A stretch of 64,000 nucleotides of DNA from Asterochloris sp. CNOR1 (Eukaryota > Chlorophyta > Trebouxiophyceae > Trebouxiales > Trebouxiaceae). A program made the position numbers and the translations under genes. The notes under the pieces are model-generated. The model did no database searches, had not been told where the DNA came from, and saw nothing but the letters and a program-made list of their open reading frames with translations. Where the stretch lies: contig OZ017757.1 of the NCBI GenBank assembly GCA_963969365.1, positions 2,356,001 to 2,420,000 of the forward strand, written 5' to 3'. Below, piece after piece: positions 38,301 through 49,300 of the stretch. Each line of letters opens with the position of its first letter. Within the stretch, counting starts at the first letter, position 1.

Positions 38301-41300
38301 CGCTCAGTGTGTCCAGTTGCGGCATCCCAACATTGTCAGTCTGCTGGGGGTGTCACAGGAGCCTGGCACAATGGACTGGCTGCTGGTCATGTCCTGCTTG
38401 GAGCGGGGCACACTGGCTGACCTGCTTCAGAATGAGATGGTGGAGCTGGTGAGCTGCTGCTCTCCCACATATGACAGGCTGCTGGTCATGTTACGTTTCA
38501 AGCCAGGCATGTTGGCCGACCTGTTCCAAATCAAGATCATGCAGCTGGTGAGCAATTTTACCCCCAGCATCTGACATGACTGTTAGAGTGGTAAGCTGCC
38601 TGGGAGGCGCCTTCAAGGCATGCGGTGCGCATTGTGGGAAGCTGTTGTGTTGGGCACCTGTGTGCCCAGTAACCGGTCATGTCCTGCCTGGATCAGGGCA
38701 CACTGGCAGACCTGCTCAGGGTGGTGGAGCTGATGAGCTTGATTTCCTGCAGCAAGTCATGTGAAGGCTGCATGAGAGACCATCATGGCACTTCTCCGCA
38801 CGAAAGGTGTGTGGTGGGCAAGTGTGCACCTCAATGCTTTGTGACTGACATTTGAATGCTGGAGAGTCGACCCGCTGCAGACTAAGATGGCCGAGCTGGG
38901 GGGTGCCTTCACCAATTCATGCTGCACATACAATCATGCAACTTGCACCTGCTTGCCTGCTACCAGGCAATGCTGGTGGAAGAACCTGCCGCACAGCAAG
39001 ATAGCGTGGCATTGGGTCAATGTTGGAGACGCAAATCAGCAGGTTTTGTAGGAAACTGTCGTGGTGGGTATATATGGACTAGGGAGTGAGCTGGTGAGTG
39101 CCGGCCTGATTGGTGGTGAGTGTGCTGCAGGTGTTGTCCTTCTACCTTTGCCCATGCCTAGATGGGCCCATGCGTAGTGCTCTGAGCAGCTGTTGCACAG
39201 CATATACCCACATGCTTGTCCTGAAGGATGCAGAGATGGGCCTATGCATCCTGCCCAAAGCAGTCGCTAAAGAAACACAGCATACAGGGATCATATTTGC
39301 CCTCCATCATGCAGAGGTGGGCCTGTCCATTTTGCGCAAAGGAGCTGCTGCAGGCACGTAGGATGAACCTCCCAGAGCTGCCCTGCAAGATGCAGAGATT
39401 GGCCTGTGTATTCCGCCCAAAGCAGCTGCTGCTCAGCAGATCATACAGTCCCCATGATGACCCTGCAGGATGCAGAGATGGGCCTTTGCATCCTGCGCGA
39501 TGCTGCAGCGGGCATCAACTATCTGCACCATGCACAGCCCCCTATAATTCACACTATGTTGGAGCCGAGGAAGATCATGCTGGACGCCAACTACCGGGGT
39601 CAAGTCGTGGCCATGCCCGTCCCTGAGGTGGGCCTGCACTACATGTGCGCGGGCAGCAATCTGATGCCTTTGTGCATTCCAAGCATTCCAAGGCGGCGCG
39701 CAGGGCAGCAATCTGTGGCCTTGGCGCGCTTCAGTTCATGTTTCAGGTCCTGGCATCTGTCTCTGACCTGGGCCTGGGCCTCACAGGTCTTGGCCCTGAG
39801 GTGAGGCTAGCCTGTGCTGCTGCACCAAAATTGCCCGACACACTTCCTAGCCTGCGCCTGGGGGTTCCTCCGCCACATCCTCCATCAAGACGCGGTCAAG
39901 GATGCACTCGAGGAAGGGCTGCAGCCATAAGGGTGCTGCAGGCATATTCAAGGGGGCTGCTGCTTACCTCTGACTGCCAGGTGCCTTGAACTGCCATCTT
40001 GGGTTGCTGCTATCCTGGTCATACCCACCTTTTCTATTGCCAGCAGCTGTGGGTTGCGGTGACTGCTGACAGACAGCGCTTTGTTCTTCAGACCAGATCT
40101 CAGTGCACGCTGCTTGGTCTCAGTGCATGCTGCCGAAAAGATTCCCTTGCTTGTGTGCCTGACGGCGCCTTGGGGGGTTGATGTGCCAGATAGCAATTCT
40201 TACGGCAGGGCAGCAGTGACCACACAAAGTTCAGTTGTGTGCAGTGCAATGATAAATGAGTAACGTCATGTATGCCTAGAGAGTGCTGCGTGCACCTGTG
40301 TCGCAATGGATGCAAATGCAAACCTGATGGCAGCGCAGCAATTGAGCAAGTTCCTGTGCCTGCAGGCGCCTCGAGAGGAAGGCTCTCCCTCAGATGCTGA
40401 GCAGTGCTGGAAAGCGCCGGAGCTGCTGCGCTGTGATCCCCCCGCAATGGCCAGCGATGCCTACGCCTTTGGCATGATCATCTTTCAGATGCTGCAGCGG
40501 GCGCAGCCCTTTGACGGGGAGAACCCAGAGGTATCTGTTTTTTAAGGGGGCTTCCCAGCGTCTTACTGACAATAGTCCGGCCGACACCAGCAGGAAGTGC
40601 CAGGCCATTGTATCCCTGCCTCTGCATGACTTGCTGGCCAGATTTGAGGCCATGCTGGGCCTTTTACATTGCGAAAGGTGTGTGTGGCATCTTGCAAATT
40701 GGGCTGGACATCAGCGGGCGCTTATCTGCGCTGCTTAGTTGAGAGGAACCCTGTACGACTATTTCGGCATCCTGGAATTACCTTGGAGTGCATGGATACT
40801 CAGCCGTCGCATGATGTGTGCTTGACCTTGCATGCGCATGAGACCCTTCTCAGAAAGCCAGTACCTCTGTTCTGGCCATGCAGACAAGAAGAGCCAGTCA
40901 CAGTGTAGTATTGATGCAGTGAGATGTTGGCCATGCAGAAGGTTAATGTGGCAGTTGCACAGGGTGCAAGTGCCCTGCAAGTGTGGGCCGGCTTGCAAAG
41001 TCAGGAATCCCTCTTTGCTGCCCTTTGTGTGCTGACTTTGCAGAAGGTGTTATGGCTTTAGCAAGAGCCTGCCTGGGCGCTTGACCCTGCAGGCGCCTAG
41101 CTCTGCATTCTTGGCCCTGCAGGAGGTGATGCTGGCTGTTGCAGAGGGCAGTGTGCCACCCAAGCGGCCGCAGCTGCGGGCGGTGGCCAACGATGCGCTG
41201 CAGCCACTGGTGGACCTCATGGAAGACTGCTGGGCTGAGGTGGGCCGAAGCAGCTTCTGTTGAGACTGGCGTGCCTCACATGTGTCAATCGGACCTCAGA

Positions 41301-44300
41301 GTGAAGTGCCCATGGGCAAGGAGCAAGGGGTGGCCCCAATACCTGTTGTCTGCAATGATCAGGGCATGCCTGCATAAGCACTCTGCAACCACAGCAGATG
41401 TCACCAAGACGTGCTTTGCTGAGATGAGGCAATGCAGACCTGGTGCCTCCAGCAGGCAGGGCTTGCATGACCCAGTTGTGTCTGCGGTGTGTGGTGCTTG
41501 GGTACGGTGGCAAGAGCCGCTGCTGCAAGCTGCAGCCGACTAGGGGTACCAGCACAGCCCATGCTCTTGTGCAAGCGCGCAGTCCCATGATTGCTGCGCT
41601 GAGGTGAGGTGCTGTGAACATGTTGCAGCAGTGGAGCTGTGCGTCATGAAACTGTGCATGGCTACTCGTTGCATGGCTCGAAGCACAGCAGTTCTGCAGG
41701 CAGCACCACTCCATTGACTCCTGCTGAATAAGCGGCTGCTCTGCATAGCCACATTGATCAGGAGACCTGCATCAAGTGGTGCTTGACAGCCCCTGTGCTG
41801 CAGAACATTCAAAGGACGCCTGGCAGGGTCCAGCCATATGGGCGCACAGCTGGCCAGCACTGGTCTTTGTGTTCCTGACATCCCAGAAGCTGGCACCTTC
41901 AACACCTTGCTGGGATGTTTCAAGAGCGCCGCGCCTTCCAGCTTCAGGAACCCCAGGAACTGGCTGCCTGCAGGAGCCCTCATCACGGCCAGACTTCAAC
42001 CAGATCGAGGCCCGCCTGGCCTCGATGGGCACAGTTCACGGCAGCATGCAGGAGGCCCACCGCGCGCGGCAGCAGGACCGACAGCTACTTGATCAGATGC
42101 TGCCACCTAGGGTGAGTGCTGTTGGAGAGGGCAGGACGGACCCACGTCTGACTGTGCAATGCATGGCTGTGGGCTGTGCAGCAGCAGACTTGTCAGCCAG
42201 GGTGCTGGCTGACACAGGTCGGCTGACATGGGCTGGCCTGCCAGCCAGGATGCTGGCTGACACAGGCTTCGGGGTGCTGGCGACATGTGCCGCTTTGCTG
42301 TCATGGCACTGTACTGCTGCTGTGGATGATATCGTGCTGCCTCTGTTTTGCAGAACGTGATGCTGTGAGGGGTGCTGCGTCCGCCAAATTGTCCGCCAGC
42401 TGACCACGTGACAATGGCGCCTGTACAGATGTGTCAGCCCTTGCCCAGACATCTCTTGCTCTACAGGTGTCTGCTGCCCTCAGAGCAGGGCGCCCAGTGG
42501 AGCCTGAGTCCTACCCATGTGTGACTATTTTCTTCAGTGATATCGTGGGCTTCACTCAGATATCCAGCTTGTTGCGACCAGCAGAGGTGAGCTCCAAACT
42601 GGCAGCCGCCCTGGTGTCTCACTGGGCTACTTCATGCAAGCAGTGCTGCCAAATGGCTACCTGGGGCAGTCATACATTCTTCACCAGCGCTGCCAGCAAC
42701 CAGCCGACAGGACTGGGCTGCTGGAAGGTGACAGTAGCATGACGCACACCTCGCCCCCATTTACGACCACTTAGAGACTGCTGTGGCTTCGTGGCTGTGA
42801 TGTGACTGGCATGCGCCGCGCTGACAGACGCACCTTGCGTGCTGCGCAGGTGATGCAGCTTCTGGATCGTCTTTACACCAAATTTGACCAGTTGGTCGCT
42901 CAGTATGAGCTGTTTAAAGTCGAAACGATAGGTGCGTACCTGTGGCTCTGGCCCTCTGTGGACCCAGAAGCTGGCACCACTTGTCGGACAGCCATTGGGC
43001 AGAGGGCAGCAGCAAACACCACTCACCCTGGCTGTGCCTGTAACCGTGCTGTGACAATGTGTCAGGCCTGCACATGCCGTGGGGCCACCTCACACATCTA
43101 GCACCTTTAGTTGACCTGAGCCTGCCGCTTCTTGTCCAGCAGCCTCAAGTGCAGGGTGGCCCCACTACCATGGGGGGAGTGCTGAGGCTGAGCTGATGTC
43201 TGCTCCAAACGCCAATAGGTTCACAGGAGACATGCTGCCCCTCAGTGCGCACTTGTTCCAGGGCCGCCTTGCTCGAGTCTGCAGGGACTGCATTCATGTA
43301 AAGCACAGGCAGCATGCCAACCCCCATCACGCGCCTGCTGCCTAGCCTCTGTTCGGCTGTGGTCTCTGCCTGCCTATGGCTGCAGACGAAGATGTTGTGC
43401 TCAATTACACGGCCGTGTCACCCTGGCATCTTGGAGCCTGCTGAGAATGAGCAACTCTCAGCCTGCCTGCCTGCTTGTATCTGCAGGAGACCCCATGCAG
43501 CATTGGTACATCGCTTAGGCCTGCCTGCACATGAGCCTGCCGGCTGGCCTGTGGGTGCAGGGCATGCTTGCATGTGCACAGGCCATATGCTGCCTTTGAG
43601 CATGACGCTGGTGTCCTGAACGCATTGGCAGAAGCTTGTCTCAGCTTGCCCGAGTCTGCAGGGGACGCCTCGCATGTGCACGGAAGATATGCTGCCTTGC
43701 AGCATGAGTCTGCTGCACAGCATGGCTTGGCAGCGTCGTGTCTCAGCCTGCTTGCGTGCCTATGTCTGCAGGGGATGCCTACATGTGCACAGGCAATGTG
43801 CGGGCCCCCCAGCGGGACCATGCTGCCCGCATCGCCCGCTTTGCCATTGATGCCGTTCATGCTGCCAGTGAGGTGGCCATCCGGGAAGGGGATGAGGCCA
43901 TGGGCACAGTCAACATCCGCGCTGGTGAGGCTTTCAATCTCAAGTGCACTGCATGAAGAGCAGGCATGGAGTGTGCTGCTTGGGGCTGCAGCCCTGCCCT
44001 GTCTGCATAGCAGGATGTGTCGCAGAGAAGGGGGAGCCGGTGGGCACAAGGGCCAGCAAACTTGACATGTTTGCACAGCAATCTGGTTTGCACTGCCTGA
44101 GGATGGCGCCGAGACTGACCTGCAATGCATGGGCTTTGACGAAGCTGCAGGTGCAGCAGTGCAGCATGAGCCAGCCCATCGACCTCAGATGACAGCAGAC
44201 ATGGGCGTCCTGTACTCAGCTGCCTGCAAATTTGCCCTCTGTCCCAGTGGTGGCCTCAGCTGCGGCCTGCAGAGCAGCCCTTCTGCCCCAAGCCTGGGGG

Positions 44301-45971
44301 GGGGGGGGGGGGGGGGGGGCAAAGTCTACAGCAGGCTAGCAAGCCAGCTCGGCTGGAGTCTCCGCCAGCACACACCACAGGCTGCTGACTTTCCTGTACC
44401 ATGGGTGCTGACTTCCAATCTTGCCTGAAAAGGAGGAAAGCAGGCATTCCCACCCTTGCATAAATCTCTGCAGGCTTCCACTCCGGCCCAATAGTGGCCT
44501 CAGTCGTGGGGCGCACTAACCCGCGCTTCGCCCTCTTTGGCGATGCTGTCAACACAGCTTCCCGCATGGAGTCCACCAGCATCGCAAACCGGGTGCAGGT
44601 CGGTGTGCTGGCTTGGACATGATCTTAGGCCAGCGCTTAGCCGTCTGTAGCCAGCAGTCAAACCACAGCTCAACAGCACAGCAGCTGGCCCTGCCAGCAA
44701 TGTCTTATGCAACTGCCAAGCACGCGTCATGATGACCCACACCCCTGTGATTCCTGCAGCCATTGCCGCCAGTTCACAATTCTGGGCGGCCAGCATGGTG
44801 GCTGCTCTTTGGCATCATGCATCACCCAGGCAGCAGCTCTGCTGGTGCCTGCCGGCGTACATCCATGGCTCTGCCACCCCTGGCCGCCCCTTCTGACCTG
44901 TGTTGTTTACGTGTGATCTGCAGGTCTCTCGTGCAGCCGCAGAGTTGATCGTCTTGCAGGCCCCTGAAATGAGGGGCCTGCTGACGCGACGCACAGGGCA
45001 AGGGGCTGGGGTGGGAGCCAAGCTGGGGCTGCGCACGTACTGGCTGCAGGTGCAAGAGGTGAGGCAGGGGCCAGCCAGAGGGGCGGCTGTGATGTCCGGG
45101 GCCAAGATGGGGCTGCGCACCTACTGCCTGCAGGTGCAATAGGTGGGCTGTTGTAGGGCTGCATGCTGGGGTTGCCCAAGGGTTGCTTGGACCGCTCTCT
45201 AGAAGTCCCTGACGTGGCGTGGGGAGCAGAAAGCTGTGGTGGTGGCCGATCTGTGGCTGCGCACCTGGTTGTAGGTGTATGAGGTGGGCTCTGTCAGGCC
45301 TGCCTGCTGTGGGTCTGCCAGGGCAGCCCTGCTCGCATGAAGCAGATGGTGTGGCACCTAGGGCAGGACAGAGGGGTCAGCGAGTGGGGGCCAAGCTGTG
45401 CTTGCACGTCTGCTGGCAGCAAGTGGTGAGGCAGGGTGCAGTGCACATCCCTTGTGATGGGCTGGCTGGGTGTGTGATATGGGTCTTCCAGGCTTGCAGC
45501 AGCTGCTGCTGTCGTGCAGCTGAGCTGCATGTCCTTTACTCACGGGCACTGCATACTCCTGGCTGCCTTCCTCATACAGGCAGGTAGGCACTGCAAGCCA
45601 CCCACCCAGGTGTCTAACTGCCCATCGGGATCCCCCCGCACACCATGCAGGCTTCCCCATCAGGGCTGCGAATGTCAGCCGCTTCCAGCGTGACAGAATT
45701 TGGGGGCGGACCCCGCTCGCAGCAGGCAAACCCCCTGCAGGAGCTCAGGGCCGCCTCCCGTCGCGGATCCTGTGCCTCCCTGAGCCTCAGCATTGCCTCA
45801 GGCGACTCTGTGAGCAGCATACAGGGCAGCAGCGAGCGGCGGCACTGCTCAGACCCTGCAGAAATTACGCTGTCGCGCAGTACGCCCAGCCTTGCCAGGA
45901 GCGCCAGCGGCGCCCTGGCCCTGCAGCCTGATGCAGCATCCCTGGCCAACAGTGCTGGCAGCGTCTTCTGA
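29357..45971 (+). CDS. Receptor nucleotidyl cyclase A: PhnD-like sensor, TM, pseudokinase, class III cyclase
   Basis: Twenty-three exons: 29357-29437, 30299-30535, 31212-31355, 31707-31802, 32287-32427, 32673-32791, 33211-33295, 33774-33935, 34462-34749, 35008-35144, 37002-37235, 37780-37900, 38287-38448, 39469-39627, 40366-40530, 41123-41239, 41974-42111, 42467-42586, 42850-42931, 43772-43924, 44474-44598, 44924-45058, 45651-45971. All phases close (1173 residues). A signal peptide spans 1-27. A PhnD-like solute-binding fold covers about 34-320 ([42 protein letters not shown]), followed by the CICQPC motif, TM 386-408 and kinase homology about 430-815. The kinase keeps the VAVK Lys454 but has HTM for HRD (697-699), Lys704 for the loop Asn and no DFG. 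After linker LLDQMLPP, the cyclase (863-1067) has Asp887, Asp931, Glu927 and Arg1011, with Ala1000 where guanylyl cyclases have Cys. The tail is Ser-rich ([11 protein letters not shown]). Predicted plasma-membrane receptor making a cyclic nucleotide inside. Confidence 0.9.
29640..30298 (+). repeat. Degraded tandem copies of exon 2 start (cyclase A intron 1)
   Basis: Five or so units of roughly 110-150 bases carry variants of the exon 2 start (CCTGCCAGCTGCGCATTGG) and the bases before it (CATGCATAGCTGACCTCTTC). The last copy is the functional acceptor at 30297-30298. Confidence 0.65.
35880..37001 (+). repeat. Array of about ten degraded copies of exon 11 start
   Basis: Units of about 105-120 bases repeat the acceptor and first codons of exon 11 (CTGCAGGCCGCTGTCCATCA, then GCAGCTGGCAGCG). 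Copies begin near 35921, 36020, 36137, 36240, 36350, 36455, 36555, 36655, 36775 and 36865; the real exon starts at 37002. A second conserved spot (CCTCAGATCACTTG) lies in each spacer. Confidence 0.8.
38449..38760 (+). repeat. Two degraded copies of an exon end (cyclase A)
   Basis: The 3' half of exon 38287-38448 ([16 protein letters not shown], followed by GTGAGC) is repeated at about 38478-38553, with its own GTGAGC, and again at about 38672-38745. Confidence 0.75.
39225..39468 (+). repeat. Three degraded copies of exon 14 start (cyclase A)
   Basis: The start of exon 39469-39627 (GATGCAGAGATGGGCCTTTG) recurs at about 39227, 39309 and 39389, at a spacing near 80 bases. Confidence 0.75.
43540..43771 (+). 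repeat. Degraded copies of the cyclase metal-motif exon start
   Basis: The start of exon 43772-43924 (GGGGATGCCTACATGTGCAC, encoding the GDAYM metal-binding turn) is repeated at about 43555 and 43660. Each copy has a TGCAG or similar acceptor just before it. Confidence 0.75.
44296..44319 (+). repeat. Poly-G run of 24 in a cyclase A intron
   Basis: Uninterrupted run of 24 guanines on the plus (coding) strand, between exons 43772-43924 and 44474-44598. It could form a G-quadruplex in DNA or pre-mRNA. The exact length is prone to sequencing error. Confidence 0.9.
45059..45470 (+). repeat. Three degraded copies of an exon end (cyclase A)
   Basis: The end of exon 44924-45058 ([15 protein letters not shown], followed by GTGAGG) recurs at about 45098-45141, 45235-45282 and 45385-45428. 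Each is followed by a GTGGGC- or GTGAGG-type donor. Confidence 0.75.
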
Positions 45972-46315
45972 CAGAGGCAGTCCAAACCACTGGAGTCTCA
46001 GCAGCCTACTCCCCCTAGTGTTTCTCTTCTGGTCTGGTTGGCGTCTGCCCATGCTCCCGCTCCCCGTGCAATTGTTTTATTTTCAGAACTGCAATAGAAG
46101 ATTGTGCACTAGGTTCACATATCTCTGCAAGTTCATCTTGTCTTTGAATGACATTTGCAATCATTCTGACCCAAGCTCTGATTTCATGTGCCACCAAACA
46201 ATATGACAAGCATATATGACAAGTTGCACTGAGGGGGGCAGAGGTTGGCATCCAGCCAAAATGCCAACCGATGAGACAGGACACAAACTTGCAATGCTAG
46301 CAACAGAAGGCAAGG
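45972..46315. other. Convergent spacer between the two receptor cyclases
   Basis: Only 344 bases separate the two stop codons, so the 3' UTRs of the paralogues must share or overlap this segment. It is AT-richer than its surroundings. No TGTAA poly(A) signal was noticed for either gene. Confidence 0.7.
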
Positions 46316-49300
46316 TCAGAAGAGGGAGCTGGGTCTTTTGCTGACAGGGCTGTTGTCTGTGACGCTGTCAGCAAAGCGGGCGCGCTGTCCTGTCCCTCTG
46401 GGAGGGGCAGGGCTGCCAGACAGCTCCATCAATGCCAACAACGCTGTGGAGCTGGGAGAGCTGGGGGACCCCTGGCTGTCGGCCTGCAGGACGGCATAGC
46501 TGCACCGACGCTTACCCTGGCTGGAGCTGCCCTCAAGGCCAGGTGCTGGCCCCAGGTCTGTGTCCCTGCTGTGGGTTCCGGAGGACAGGCTGCTGGCGGT
46601 GCGCACCATGACCTGATCAGAGTGGGAGAGGTTCTTAGCCTCCTGCAGATTCTGTGACAGGCAGCCTTGGATCAGGTAGGGCATGCACCAGCCACAGGGT
46701 GCTGTGACAGAGACCAGAAGACAGATTGAGACCAGCAAGTTGCCTTTCTCTCAGGGTGTTTCAAGGCTCCCTCCCGTTGCAGAGTGTGGTTCACTCAGGC
46801 CCCCACCTGGCTGGCAGTACGGGAGCCGCCGATGTACAGGCTGAGGGGATACTCCGATTTAGTCTCGCTGCCCTCCAGGGGGCGAGGGTGCAGCCAGTAG
46901 GTGCGCATCTGGCCCTTGCCCTTCACAGTCAGCTGCCCGCTGCGGCGGCCGATCATGAGGCGCATCTCGGGCCTCTGCTGCACCACCAGCTGGGCCGCTG
47001 TGCGAGACATTTGGATGCGGTTGGGCAGGCTGCTGCTCTCCATGCGGGAGGCAGTGTTCACTGTATCACCAAACAGGCAGAAGCGGGGGTTCATGCTGCC
47101 CACCACCGAGGCCACCACCGCGCCAGAGTGAAAGCCTGCAGACGGCAGGACAGGCTGATCATGAGGACAGCACTGTCAGACGAGGAGGCTGTGGGGTCGG
47201 GTCAGTCTCTATGCTGGCTTATCTGCAGTAAGGCTGCCCCAGGCTGGGTGTAGCGGCAGCCACCAACATGTGCATGGTTGCAATGTTCATTTGGGCAACC
47301 GGGCGCGCAAGGACATGGTGGCTAGATTGTCTGCTTCAGTAAGGACCGCCTCCTACCCCTTCCCCACTTGAAGCACGGTTCCACTGGTCAATGTGCTGCT
47401 CACTTTCACGTTGGGACACAGCGCCCCAGGCTGTGCCTTTCACAGAAATGCCCACCGTGTGCGCTTGTCAGGTCGTCTCTGTGCTTACTCGTTGCTCTTC
47501 AGGCTGCGCCCAGGCTGTGTTGACATGGTGTTGTCAAAACTGCTCACCTGCGCGGATGGACACGGTGCCAGAGCTGGTATCGTCCTCCAGTATGGGGATG
47601 CTGTTGGCCACGTGCACAGCCTGGATGGCAAACTGAGCCACACGGGCAGCATGGTCACTCTGTGGGCGCTGCAGGTTGCCCACCACCTGCAGCATGGACA
47701 GCTCTGGTCCTGCTGATTTAGCTGTCCAGTTGGTAGGTCTCACCCTACAGGTCAGTCAGCAGCAGAGAGGCATCCATGGTGCTCGTGGCGCAGGTCGTCG
47801 TGAGCACAGGCAGATGCAGATGCCAGCGTCTGGCGGGCATGATCTGAGAGTAAGGCTTTGGAGCTGATATGCATGCACTGCCTGCAGCGGGCGCCATTCA
47901 GAGCGCCTGAGAGCATGGCGGAGATCAGCCTGTCTGCATCGCCGCTCACCATGTATGCATCACCTGCAGCCAGGGTGGGTCCACGTGTCACAATCTTTAG
48001 TCAGACACCAAAGCTCATGCACAAGCCCATGCCAAGCTTGCAGCGGCCATCTCATGACATTGCAGGTAGGCCACACGCTACACTGGCTGGCTGCTCACCA
48101 ATAGTCTCAACCTTGAAGAGCTCGTGCACCCTGCAGAGGGTGCACGGCAAGCTCGCAGCCTGAGCAAGGCAATAGGAAAGCAGGAGCAGCTTCTGAGGCA
48201 GAGAGCACGCTGCTGCCTGCATGGCCTGTCAGTGGGAAAGGCCCCGTCCTGCCCCACCTGGTGAGCTCATCAAAGGCTGTATACAATCTGTCCAACATGT
48301 TGACCACCTGCACACACATACGCTGAATCGTGGCGAGGCACAGAGGTTAGCAGGAAGGGCAAACTCCCAGCTGCTGCCAAGCAGTGCCTAGGCCTGGACA
48401 GCGAACAGGCAGGCGACCGGGGCACGCCACCAGGGCACCCCACAAATGCCCCAGCAGGGCCTTCACAGCCCTGGAGCAGCTCAGCAGGGGCTTTCCAACC
48501 CTCAGGCAGGGCCCCAGCAGAGGCTTCACAGTCTACAAGCAGGGCCCGGCAGGGCAGTTTACAGGCGGCCAGGTCTAACAGAGGGGACAGAGGCCGGCCA
48601 AAGCCCAGAAGCTGTCAGGACTCACCTCCAAGGGGGCCAGCTTGGTGCAGATATTCTGGAAGTCAGGGACGTCTGAGAAGAAGATGGTGACACAGTCGTA
48701 GGCCTCGGGCTCCACAGGGCGGCCCTCGCGCAGCGCCTCTGCCACCTGCATTTGCCAAAGGGTTGATTGTAAAGGCACGGCTGCTTTAACGTAAAAATGG
48801 GTGGCCGTCTTGCAACTCCTCTGCAACTTGCAGGACCCAGGCTCAGGGTTGTGATTGTGTGCCCAGCCTCTTCTAGGCTGACACAATCAGCACTGCCTTG
48901 CTCGTGCCGCCTGCACAAGGCAGTGCGCGGGACACACAGCTCCTGGAGCAGGACAGACAAGTGCTCCACGGGGCCACCCTCTCGCAGCGGCTCTGCCATC
49001 TGCTTTTGAGTGGCAAATCCGCCACTGGCGACGAACAGGACTGGGCCGCTGCGCTCATCAAAAGGCAGCCCCTGTGTGGTACGTCTGCCATCTGTGGGCA
49101 CCAGGCAGGCGGACGGTGGCAGACAGTGGCGTGTCTGTGATTGGGCACACATGGGCGTTGCTGTGCTCAGTAAGGACCCTCCTGGCCCCAGCTCATGCCA
49201 TGACACTGGTGGTAAGGGGCTGTGCAGGTCTGCTGACCCTGGGTATCCCAAAAGTACCCTCGCCAAAACATGTGGGAAGGTCCTTCTCTGGGGATAACAC

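Noticed and set aside
48965-49005. Second cyclase-domain exon as evidence for a third cyclase gene
   Set aside because: Homology stops after about 13 residues and the rest is intron-like; it is better explained as an exon-border duplication.
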